64,000 bases of DNA from Tetradesmus obliquus (lineage: Eukaryota; Chlorophyta; Chlorophyceae; Sphaeropleales; Scenedesmaceae): the NCBI GenBank assembly GCA_030272155.1, contig CP126191.1, positions 704,501 through 768,500 of the forward strand. Direction: 5' to 3'. The first letter of the stretch is position 1, and every line of letters starts with the position of its first letter. The translations under genes were made by a program, and so were the position numbers. Under the pieces are notes generated by a model, which was not told the origin of the DNA, did not search any database, and saw nothing but the letters and a program-made list of their open reading frames with translations. This document shows, piece after piece, positions 1 through 25,051 of the stretch.

Positions 1-2684
1 CACACCCCCAGTGCCCATTAATCTACCTGTTGCATCCCAAATCACCACCTCCCACCCACCTGCTGCCACAGCACCTCAGCCTATGCGGCAGGCACCTGCA
101 TAGTGTGCAGCACAAACAGCTCTACTGCCCATAAAGACACTCCTAACAATACTTTTTGCAGCATCATGACCCACCTGCCGCCACAGCACCTCAGCCTATG
201 CGGCAGGCACGTGCATAGTGCGCAGTACAGACACCCCAGTGCCCACGATCGGCACACAAACAATGATTTCTAACACGACATTATTCACCTGCAGCCACAG
301 CACCTCAGCCTCTGCAGCAGGCATAGTGCGCAGCACAGACACCCCAGTGCCTATGTATGGCACCCAAACCATAGTTTTGAACATGATATGACCCACCTGC
401 AGCCACAGCACCTCAGCCTCCGCAGCAGGCACCTGCCCCAGGCCCTGCTTGATCACATCCAGCAGCTGCACACTCCCCGCTGCAGCAGCGCTGCTGCTGC
501 TGCTGCCGGCCTTGCTGCCCTTGGCTGTTGCCTCCTGCTGCAGCCGCAGCTGCCATGCTGCTGCTGCTTTTGGGTGGGCCTCGCATGCTAGCCGTGCTGC
601 TCTCAGGGCAACCTGCAGGCAGCAAAGACAGCAGCACGCACAGCAGAATCAGGCTGCTGGGTTTCCAGCAAAGAAACAGTAGTACTGATGCGAGCGGCTT
701 GACACTTATCATACTGGGCCTTAGTTCATCAGGGAAAGCAAGAGAGTGCTGCACAACACACCAAAACACTTGAAACAAGCTGCCTAAATGAAGCTCCAGC
801 ACACAGTGTGCACACGCGGCCAACAGCACGAGCAGCTGCCCTGGCAAGGCTCAGATAGGAGCGAAAGACTTGATGGATAGTTATCTTCAGCGGATATTCA
901 GATGAACTATGCATGAAGGGGATCATCACCGCCTGCCAGGGCATGCTGTTCTACAAGACACCACTTTACACATCACAACGCAGCCTGCAGTTGTGCTGCC
1001 CAGCAGTCACTCGAGTGCATCTGCACCACCCACTCCAACCACACGACCTAGCTGTAGCAAATCAAAATCTTATGCTCATGCAAACACCACAAAACACTTG
1101 CCGCTGCTACAGCTACACCTGAAAGCCCTCTGCTGCACCATACCCACCTTGCTCTGCTGCAGCTTGCATGCCAGCGCCACCCACTGCTGGTAAAGCTCCA
1201 CGTCAGCAGCAGCAGCCTCATGCGCTCTTAGCATCAGCTTGAACAGCTGCTGCGCACAGCCGGCAGCTTCCAGCACACGTGCTTCATCACCCAGCAACAC
1301 GTCAAGCCGCTGCGCCAGGTAAGCACAGTACAGGCGGTACAACTGTACTGCCGCTGCCTGTGGCAGCTGTACCGCCTGCTGCTGCTGCTGCTGGCTGGCC
1401 GCATCTGCTGCTGCTGCTGCTACTGCAGCAGATGACTTGCGCCGCTTGCTCTGCCTGCCACCACCTGCTGCCGCTGCTGCTGCTGTGCTGCTGGGAGTTG
1501 TACTGCTGCCTCCCAACAGCCGTTCAAACTCTTGTACTGCCTGCTGCACGTCTTCCTGGCTGGCTGCTGGGTCTGCTGGGTCACAAGCAGCTCTTGCCAG
1601 CAGGTCTGCTGCCTCAGGCTCCTACAAGCACACGATCAAAAACAGTGAAGGACGGCAGGTGGTACAGTGCAAATGGTAAAAAACCATGCAAGCGATGTAT
1701 TGCTTTAGGTACACAGCAATCCCCTGACACCAGTACTGCTGGGGGCAACTGCCTACGTGGTTTAGCAATTGCAAGCTGCAGGAGCACGTATTGCTGCAAA
1801 CACAAATGGGCTCACATAACTTCTCCTGATACTACAGTTAAACCCACAGATAACTTCTGCAGCGCATGGTGCAATTACCCTGGACCCTGCTGGACTCACT
1901 CTGCCCCTCACCTCTGGAAAGTCCTGCCTGATGCTGTCAAGCACCTCCTGCCTCAGCCCTGCCACACCAGGTGACTTGTAGCGCCCCAACACCTCCAGAA
2001 ACCCAGCCCTGAAACCCAACCCCTTGCCATGCCCTGCTGCTGCCGCCGCTGCTGCCGCCGACGGCTTCAGGTAGTTGCTGCTGCCACCTCTGCTGCTGGC
2101 CGCTGCTTTGAGTGCGTTCTGAAACACCAGCTTGGCCACAGCACCTGTCAGGACTGCCCTGACAGCAGCCTGGGGGTCCTGAGAAAGGTCCTGAGGGGCA
2201 GCATCAGGCTGGCTGCTGCCAGGCTGAGCCAGCAGCAGGTTGTCAGCAGCCTCTGCTGCTGCTGCTGCCCGCTCTGCAGCCTCTTCGGGGCCCTCCCCAT
2301 CATCCTCTGCTGCTGCTGCTGGATCTGTGCCTGCTGCATCCTCAGCATCCGCGCCGTCCTGCCGCTGCCGCTTCTTGCCTGCTGCTGCTGCTCCAGACTG
2401 CTGCTGCTGCTGCTGGCCGTCGGGCTGAGGTACGTCCAGGCCCAAGATGCGCCGCCGTGCCACAAGCTTCTCCACATACATCAGCTCCTGCAGGCAGCCC
2501 AGCAGCAGCAGCAGGATCAGCAGAGTGACAAGTATACTATACTAGTGACAGGCATGGCGAAAGGATCTTCTTCCTGGCGCCGAGTGCCGGCTGCCGGGAG
2601 TTTTGCCGGACTGCATGCATGTATGCATGCGAGGCGGACAAGCAGGTTTGCGACCACAGCACTATCCATTGCTTTGAAGCGTAT

Positions 2685-2739
<55 letters not shown>

Positions 2740-3987
2740 GCAGCCGCACCATGTCGAAGTAGTCCAGCCACATCTTCTCGCTGTAGCGGCACATGCGCAG
2801 CCCCTGCTGCATCAGTGCCCGTGCCGCCCCAGGGTTGCCGTTGGCCTCAAACTCCCAGGCGGCTGCATACACCCACAGGCCCGGCTCAGTGGGGTGCACC
2901 TGCAGCAGCAGCAGCAGCAGCGGCTCGTCAGGCCAACTGTTTGGTGCGTAATCACTGCAATTATCGCCGGTTGGCGGCAGACTGAGGCATGAGTGTGTCA
3001 GCAGCGCTGAACCAAAGCCGATGTAGCAAATGCAAGACAAATTCTAGAATGACAATGAATCAGACACGCACCTGCAGCGCGCGCCCCACCACTCGGCCCA
3101 GGCGCCTGTTGCTGCTGCTGGCGCGGCAGAACTCCAGCCACGCCGTCCACAGCGCCAGGTCGCTGCGGAAGCGGCGCACCGTGCGTTCGAATATGAAGTG
3201 GATGCGGCGCACAATGGCGTAGTCGGCCAGGCTCTTCTTCTTGCCTGCAGGGGCATAAACGTACCAGAATTACTGACCAACCATTTGTTGGGTGTCAGCA
3301 AGCACAGATGGCGTAATCGGCCAGGCCCTTCTTCTTGCCTGCCAGGGGATTTGAATGCGCACAAGAAGTGAGTGCAGGCGATGATGCCAGAGAGGTTTGG
3401 CAGGCGCCAGCTAGCGTAGGAACATGTGTAGGTCGTATTGATACTCTGGAAGTGTGAAAGTCAGCAATGGATTCTGCAGCAGCACTGTGGTTTACATATA
3501 GCAGGGCTGCTTGCAGGCATCTGCTTTGGTTTATTGCCAGTTAGTGCGCCAAGTGACAGCACAGGCAGCACTCACCCCCTGTGTCCAGGCCCTTCCTTCG
3601 GTGCTGCCTCAGCTCCTCAAGCTTTGACTCATACTCAATGTACCTGAATAACAAGCAAAAGGCAAATTAATTGAATTAGAAAACATCAACAGCATGTGCA
3701 GCAGCAGGTACTGGTACATGCTAGCATTGCAGCAGGCTGCTCGCCACACCTGTCAGGTACTGCTGTGGCTGCCGGCCCTAACACCAGCTGCTGCAGAGCT
3801 TTTCCGCTATCCACTCGCACCTGAGAAAGTCCTCCTTCAGCACTGATCGTCGTTTCAGCAGATACTCGAAGTCCTGCCGCCTCTTCACGATTTGCTTGAC
3901 CTCCTGCTTGCTGAAGTACTGCTGCTTCACCATGTCCTCCAGCTCCGGAATCATCTCCTCCATCATATAGCGCACGGTGTCTGCCAT
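1..3987 (-). CDS. UTP6: U3 snoRNA-associated protein 6 (UTP6), 3' end outside window
   Basis: This is a HAT-repeat subunit of the small-subunit processome, which processes pre-18S rRNA in the nucleolus. Seven exons are resolved: 3987-3821, 3643-3576, 3244-3072, 2899-2750, 2487-1912, 1621-1148 and 612-397; all phases agree (608 codons). The N-terminus carries the family signature, an acidic 'IPELEDMV' helix followed by 'KQIVKRRQDFEYLLKRR'. Exon 3 has the conserved KKKSLADY and RIHFIFERTVRRF segments and exon 4 the first HAT repeats (GLWVYAAAWEFE). Exon 5 holds an insert of poly-Ala, poly-Gln and acidic stretches that usual UTP6 proteins lack. The C-terminal HAT repeats lie beyond position 1. 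The start is the first in-frame ATG. Which of four tandem donor copies below 440 is used is unknown. The gene is divergent from the next one. Confidence 0.9.
52..446 (-). repeat. four tandem copies of a UTP6 exon end plus splice donor
   Basis: The end of UTP6 exon 7 (codons for EAEVLWLQ followed by GTGGGT) sits at about 397-440. The same segment recurs at about 290-330, 175-215 and 55-95, spaced roughly 105-120 bases apart. Each copy keeps a GT after the CAG. The three downstream copies lie in the intron. Confidence 0.85.
3299..3348 (-). repeat. decoy copy of UTP6 exon 3 start with splice acceptor
   Basis: The first ~35 bases of exon 3 (GKK..LADYAI, real acceptor at 3245) are repeated upstream in the intron, preceded by a CAG acceptor. 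The copy changes one Ser to Gly and then loses similarity. Confidence 0.8.
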
Positions 3988-4581
3988 GGCTGCTGTCCGT
4001 GCTTATGAACGGCTTTAACGCTACGAGCAGAGTGCCAGGTCGCTTGCTTGTCGAGTGACTGCTGCTAACGACGGCAGCACAGTCTTCAGCGATGAAAGGA
4101 TGTCAGCAGTTTCTGAGATGGTACAAAATGTTTGCGCTGTCACTAATAGTATATGAACTCTTGTATCCGCCAGATAAGCTGCAATTGAGACAACTACACT
4201 ATGCAACTTGCACCCGGTTGCTGTGTGTTGCAAAGGAGCTGCATCAACAAACAACGCTGATATTTGATCAAGCCAAGGCATCTTGCGCTTTCGATGATAC
4301 CCACACTGCTGCTGAGCAGTTCAGGTAACAAGTTCACATGTTAGTGACAGCTGAGGTGACCGTCGCTGTGACAGCCCTAGTGGGGGGCAGTGTCTTATCT
4401 TCTGTTAAGAAGCCAGTACCATTTGAATGGCTAGGGGCAGGATTCTACACTTCCACAGGAGTTGATTCAGACCACGTGTCACAGTGCCACCATTGCCATC
4501 CGGCCCCCCTGTCACCACCACACAAGCTCTGCAAGCATCCCACACCCAGACGTTGCAGGTCACCTTATTCTCGGCACTGCC
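3988..4581. promoter_or_regulatory. shared divergent promoter interval, UTP6 / MTHFR-like
   Basis: This stretch of about 590 bases separates two divergent start codons and must hold both 5' ends. I see no convincing TATA box or further gene in it. Confidence 0.4.
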
Positions 4582-5136
4582 ATGCTACGTGCCAAAATGA
4601 GTCATAAGCACATTGCAAAGTCAGCAGGTGTTGCTGGCACTGCACGCCATACAGCCAGTCGCCAGCAACCATCAGCACCAGCACTAGTCGCAGCACCACA
4701 CCTTGCTCTGCAACACCCCCCACAGCAGCAATGGCGCCTGGAACTGTTCTTCAAGTCACAGCAAGAGCTGCAGGCTCAGCTGCCTTTCCTGCAAAGCCAT
4801 GGCATCACGCGAGTCAACCTTACCAACAAGTCAAACGATGACCAGCTGCTGCAAAGAGCAAGCTTCCTGCAAGCAAACATACCCGGGCTGGATCTGTGTG
4901 TGCACTACTCACTCAAGTACAACTACTGCAGAAGTCCTGCAGCCACCCTAGCAAAGCTGCAGGCTTTCCACAGTGAACTGCAGCAGGTGTTCCTGCAAGG
5001 ACAGCAGCGAGAAGCCACAGGCACCACCACGCAGCAGCAGCAGCAGCAGCAGTGCTGTCAGTGCCACATCCTGCTTGTCAGTGGCGGCGGCAAGAAGAAG
5101 GCATTTGACACTGTCGCAGCCCTGCGGCAGCTAGCT

Positions 5137-5194
<58 letters not shown>

Positions 5195-6361
5195 TGGTGT
5201 CATCAGTGCCTGTGGCAGCAAACCAGTCAGCTGCTAAGCGCCAACGCACAGCAGCCAGCTCACCAGCGGCACCATTCAGCAGCAGCAGCAGCAGCAGCTG
5301 TCAGCCGGCTTTTGCTGTGGCCTTCAACCCCTACCTGCCTGACGAGGCTGCTGCTGCTGAGGAGGTGGCACGGCTCAAGGCTAAGCTGCAGACAGGGCTG
5401 GTGGGCAGGGTGTACATACAGGTGGGACGCCGTGCCAGGCGCAGTGGGATGTTAACATGTTGCGTATGACAGGTTGATGCTTTGCCATTTGTGACATGCA
5501 GCAGGCTTCCGGGCAGCGCATGTTCACAGAGCGATTGCGTTTAGGCGCATGTAAGTAGTCTAGTAATGCAGTCTGCTAGTACTGGCTGGACTAGGATAGT
5601 GACGATCGTTTGGAACATGTTAGACAGGGCTGCATGTCAGCAGAGGTGGTGATCTCACAATGTCAAATTCCAGTGAGGTGTGCTCAGCAGATCTGCAGGC
5701 TGTGCTGCCGCAGCAACAATATGGGCTACTGCCTGCTGCTTGTGCGCAGATGGGTACTGACCTGCAGCGGCTGTCTTGGGGCTTGCAGCAGCTGCAAGAG
5801 CTCTGCAGTGAACTGCCTGGAGCTGCTGACAGCAGCAGCAGCGGCAGCGGCAGCAGTAGAAGATCCAGCACGCAGCTGCCGCAGCTGTTTGGGTCGCTGT
5901 TCATCCCCAGCAAGCGGCTGCTGGCTCAGATGCGCTTCAGGTGGGCAGCAGCTGCTGGCTGTTTGTTTGACATAATCACTGTCAGCTCGTGTGAAGCCGG
6001 AGGCAGACGCGTGGCTTCCATGATGCAGTGAAGCGTCACCATGACCCATTCTGACACGGTACAGCCTCCTTATGCACGTCTGCTGCAGTGCGGCACTGTG
6101 ATAGATTTGAACCGCCTGCTGCACACCCACTTGATATTGGGTTTCAACTGCTGCATCTGCAGGGCGTGGTCGGGTGTGTACCTGTCAGACGAGTACCTGG
6201 GCAGTGTAGCTGCTGCTGAGGCCATCACAGCGCAGCTGCTGGCAGCATACGCAGCAGGCGGCGTGGTGCCGCTGGTGGAAACTGCAGTGAAGAAGGATGC
6301 TGAGCTGGAGCATGTGGTGCAGCTGCTGCAGGCAGGCAAAAAAATTGATACATGTGTGTGA
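4582..6361 (+). CDS. methylenetetrahydrofolate reductase-fold-like protein, function unknown
   Basis: Three exons (4582-5421, 5750-5940, 6163-6361) join in phase to give 409 residues. After a short leader comes a conserved-looking core: WRLELFFKS, GITRVNLTNKSNDD, CVHYSLKYNY, a [16 protein letters not shown] strand-loop, FAVAFNPYLPDE, GRVYIQMGTD, LFGSLFIPSKRLLAQMRFR and WSGVYLSDEYL. The succession of strand-helix units and the VSGGG and NPYLP loops recall the TIM-barrel of MTHFR/FAD-linked oxidoreductases and a family of uncharacterised eukaryotic proteins. This is recognition from memory, not an alignment. A run of about 20 Gln codons (5137-5196) and a Ser run are inserted between barrel strands, presumably as loops. 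The reading frame is open upstream to 4462, but 4582 is the first ATG that fits. No catalytic assignment is justified. Confidence 0.6.
5137..5196 (+). repeat. (CAG)n coding run, about 20 Gln
   Basis: An almost pure CAG run inside exon 1 of the MTHFR-like gene encodes about 20 consecutive Gln. Confidence 0.95.
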
Positions 6362-7117
6362 TGGCACCACCAGCGGCAGCAATGTGTGGCCCACGCGGCG
6401 AGTTGTGTTGGCTGTTAGTGCCTGATCATCAAGGGCGCCGGCAACAGCAGGCTTGAATCTGTCGGTGCTTGTGCACGCTCGCTCTCTGTTGCAGCTAGCT
6501 GGTTGCAAGTTGAGACTTTGGCGAGTTGCGATCGTCCGCCGTATCATTATTGATCATGATCAATGAAGGTGCGCAGCTACTAGCTAGCATAGTATGCATG
6601 TATACATGTACCATGGTCCGTCGGGATCCTGGACACTGGAGCCGCATGAGAGCGTCCTTTTACATGAACCCGTAGGTGGTGGCTGTCAGGTCATCCAGTA
6701 TGCTGCAGCAAAGCCGTTTGCTTGCAGGCTGCGATCATGCATCTCAGCATGTCGCATGCAGCCGAGGCAGACACTCAAGTCTCTGTTTAAAGCTGACTCT
6801 CGGAGACACACACGAAGTTACACAAGTAACTTCTCTGGTTGACAGACAAACAAGCAGGTTTGATTGGATCCAAAGAGAATCCAAGCCAGTGGCGCCACTG
6901 CCAGCAGTGTAAAAGAGCGCAACCAGTAGCCACCTCCTCACACATTCTGAGCAGCACGCCAGGTAATGACACAAAACCCTGGCAGCAGATCCGAGCATAA
7001 CCTCCATCCCCAGCGTTTGATCACGAGGCCAGGCACTGATCTTGTCAAATGTCCTGCACCATTGCCTCAGCTGGGCTGCAGCCCGGCCCCTCCTGCATCA
7101 AGACAGCATGATGATCA
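6362..7117. other. intergenic, convergent 3' flanks
   Basis: No gene is visible. The interval lies between the ends of the MTHFR-like gene and the kinase gene. It contains the small hairpin at 6814-6833 and otherwise no recognisable structure. Confidence 0.5.
6814..6833 (-). terminator. 8-bp hairpin around TGTAA, possible polyadenylation element
   Basis: GAAGTTAC and GTAACTTC form perfect 8-bp arms around the loop ACAA. Read on the minus strand it contains TGTAA, the usual green-algal polyadenylation signal. It lies about 800 bases after the stop of the minus-strand kinase gene. Function is inferred. Confidence 0.3.
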
Positions 7118-7623
7118 TCATGCATGTGCCAGGGGCTTGTGTGCCACAAGGTAATCAGTAAGGAACTGCCAGGGGTCATCAGGCCGGGCCACATCCAGGC
7201 CTTGAGCCCCTCACGCAGCCAACCACCATAAGCACCAGCAATGCCACCGCATACCTCATCACAAAGTTCAGCAGCACGCCAGCTGACAGCAGGAACACCC
7301 CGGGCTGCAAACTCTGCATCCAAGCACTGCTCAGCCTCCCCGGCTAATGACGACAACGACGACCACATGGTCATGCATGTGCCAGGGGCTTGTTTGCCAC
7401 CAGGTAATCAGTAAGGAACTGCCAGGGGTCATCAGGCCGGGCCACATCCAGGCCTTGAGCCCCTCACGCAGCCAACCACCATAAGCACCAGCAATGCCAC
7501 CGCATACCTCATCACAAAGTTCAGCAGCACGCCAGCTGACAGCAGGAACACCCCGGGCTGCAAACTCTGCATCCAAGCACTGCTCAGCCTCCCCGGCTAA
7601 TGACGACAACGACGACCACATGG
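7118..7623 (-). repeat. two 253-bp tandem units copying the 3' end of the kinase gene
   Basis: Units 7118-7370 and 7371-7623 are almost identical. The first ~100 bases of each copy the last exon of the neighbouring gene, from the stop codon through the second half of the Dpy-30 motif. The homology continues into 7624-7733, the real gene end. The remaining ~150 bases of each unit are not in the gene. The copies are frameshifted after the LREGLKA codons, so they are not functional coding sequence. Confidence 0.85.
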
Positions 7624-11837
<4,214 letters not shown>

Positions 11838-12321
11838 CGTCCCAGCTCAAAGTTGAACGACTGTACAAGCCCCTCCCAGAGGATGTACGGGACCCGAAAT
11901 ATTTCTCAAAGCCACGCAGCAGAAGTTGATGGGCAATTGATGGGCAGGCTGAGCTCAAATTCTGCGTATGTCATACGCGCCGATTAAGGTGCCGGAAGCC
12001 TTTACTGTCGCGTCGTTTGCTGACTTGCCTGTTTTTCGAGAACACAGTGCACCTGAAATCAGATCTACGTGGTCTGTCAATACGAACACAGCGTCTCTGG
12101 TGGTTGCAGAAGAAAACTCCCAGCTTTCTCGTTGCAGCACGCTCATTATCGCCCAGATCTTCTCGTTGTTCTGCCTGGCTGGCATTTACGTCAATATGTG
12201 TTGCCTTTGAGCAAGTGCTTAGGCACCATGGGCCGCTAGTGGCCGGAGGCACCGGAGCAGCAGCAGCACAGTACAGCTAGACAGGTTAGCACCGCATGGG
12301 CAACAGACGCAGCAGCCGCCT
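11838..12321. promoter_or_regulatory. divergent promoter interval, kinase fusion / PRP5
   Basis: This 484-base interval lies between two divergent start codons and must carry both 5' untranslated regions. No TATA box is clear. Confidence 0.4.
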
Positions 12322-23201
<10,880 letters not shown>

Positions 23202-23238
23202 TCGGGCGCGGCAGCCTATGGACCTCTTCTCCCGATCA

Positions 23239-23254
23239 GCTGGCTGGCTGGTTT

Positions 23255-23296
<42 letters not shown>
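23239..23296. repeat. (GGCT)n microsatellite
   Basis: About 13 GGCT units, interrupted once by GGTTTGCT, start about 40 bases after the PRP5 stop, in the presumed 3' untranslated region. Confidence 0.9.
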
Positions 23297-23297
<1 letters not shown>

Positions 23298-24657
23298 TGG
23301 GCACAGCTCCGCAGTGCTGTGCACTGCTGCAGAGGCAGCGCTGGGTTGCTGAGTGCATGTGTAGGCAGCCTTGGAACAGGGTCGTGCTAAGTTTGGTAGG
23401 CATCAGGCAGGAGATGCATGGGAGCACGGGCAGTAGCACATGGTGGCAGTTGGCAGTGGCAGTCTAGTTTGTACAATCAGAAGCTGCCCTTGTCACAGGA
23501 GGCTAGCTGTTGCAGAGCAGCGGGCTATTGAAGGGTAGGGGGTGTCCTGCAGCGTTTTGTGGCAGTTCCTTGGGGGCACATCTAGCTTTTTCGCTGCAGT
23601 GACAGCAGTGCAGGTCAGCGGGCTTGCAGCACATTATGTGTGCTTGATGCAGCAAGTATAGCCAGGCAGTAATCAGTGTCACTCACAGCAACCTCTCTGT
23701 GAACAGCTTGACTGCTTCAACGCCTCAATGTGGGGCTACTGACTGCTGCTGAGTCGCGCTGCCTGCTGCAAAGGCGCAACCAAGCCGGCGCGTTGGCTGC
23801 GTACTCTGCACCGTTCATTGGTGGGTTTCAGCTGTGTATGTGTGCGCTGTGCACTGCTCAATAGGGCTACTGTCTGAAGCCATGCATGTGGTTCCGTGCA
23901 GGCTCCAGCTGCTGGCTCAGGTAGTGCAGTGCATGCGGTCCTGCCTGTGCTGGCACTTGATGCGCATTTTGGATCGCAGTAGCGAGTATGGCTTGCATGC
24001 TCATGCACTGCGCGGCGCTGCGCGTGTGTCGCTCCTCTGCAGGCCTGAGCGGCAGGCGGCCTCACGCGTGCAGCAGCAGCGCTGCCGCGCACGTCAGGAC
24101 AGCCATGAGTCAGGCTGCAGCAGTTGGAGACTCAAGTGGCTCTGGTCGTGCTGTTACACACTCAGCGAGCTGCACCTGGAGCCAGCTGCAACAGCTGTGG
24201 CACTCGGTGGTCGCAGTGTAGGAAGGCAGTTTAACCTTTGTGTGATGGCCATGCAGTGCCAGCAGAGCCTTGCTTTTGCAACGCACTTTTGCGCATGGAC
24301 AGTGTGCGTGCATTTGTGAAGGCAATGTGATGTATATGGTATGTGTATCATGTGGTGGCCTACGGGCATCTCTGGTGTATGAAAATGTGCCATGAGGGTG
24401 CCTTGCCTGGAGTGCAAGCCCTTCAGCTTGTGAGGTGCAAGGCTGCATCTTTGCGTTTGCCGTGGGCTTGTATTGTCGCTTGTAACGGAAGCATCAATAC
24501 GGTTTTCTCTCCCGTCTGAAAAGTGTTTTACGAAACATAGCAGCGTTCACGGCTGTGCACCATGGGCATGTGGATCTGCCAGATCAGCAACCCTTGAAGT
24601 GGCGAAGCTCACGAACTGGCATCGCAGCATGGCAGCTGGCACAAGTATGCCGCAGGT

Positions 24658-24665
24658 TATATAAG
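24658..24665 (+). promoter_or_regulatory. possible TATA box of the DGAT2 gene
   Basis: TATATAAG lies about 390 bases before the DGAT2 start codon. No other core promoter element was recognised, so this is weak. Confidence 0.25.
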
Positions 24666-25051
24666 TATACCATGAACGAGGGTCGCAAACGCTAAATGTA
24701 TCACCAAAAACAGGCACATGACGTCCGCCTGATTACATCTAACACACTTCAAACACCCTGTGTTTCTAGTGATTATTACTCAGGGGGTCTGCAAAGGGGG
24801 TTAGTTGCGCTTGCATGAGACGCCTGATTGTTCTTCTCCTTGACTAGCTGTGTCGCTACGAGCCGTGTGTGTCCATATCATGCAAAACAGCAACATCATC
24901 AGCGCTATCAAACATTCGACGGGCAACGCTCACTGAACTTTCTGTACTTCACAACCCTGTATTTTCGTCAAGCCATGTTGGGCGCACCTGCTCAAGGGTG
25001 CTGAACACAAGCATAGTTGCCTACAAAGATACTTTCACACTTGGCTTCACA

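Larger units (their letters stand above)
23202..25051. other. PRP5 3' flank and DGAT2 5' flank
   Basis: No gene is supported in these 1.85 kb. They hold a GGCT microsatellite (23239-23296), a TGTAA candidate polyadenylation signal at 24481 and a TATATAAG at 24658. The frame of DGAT2 exon 1 is open back to 24869 but without an upstream ATG. Confidence 0.5.

Noticed and set aside
2029-2985. 318-codon plus-strand open frame
   Set aside because: It is the antisense shadow of UTP6 exons 4 and 5; its Cys and Ala runs come from complementary CAG/GCC repeats.
24869-25051. N-terminal extension of DGAT2
   Set aside because: The frame is open but begins without ATG; the first ATG is 25052, so it is more likely untranslated leader.
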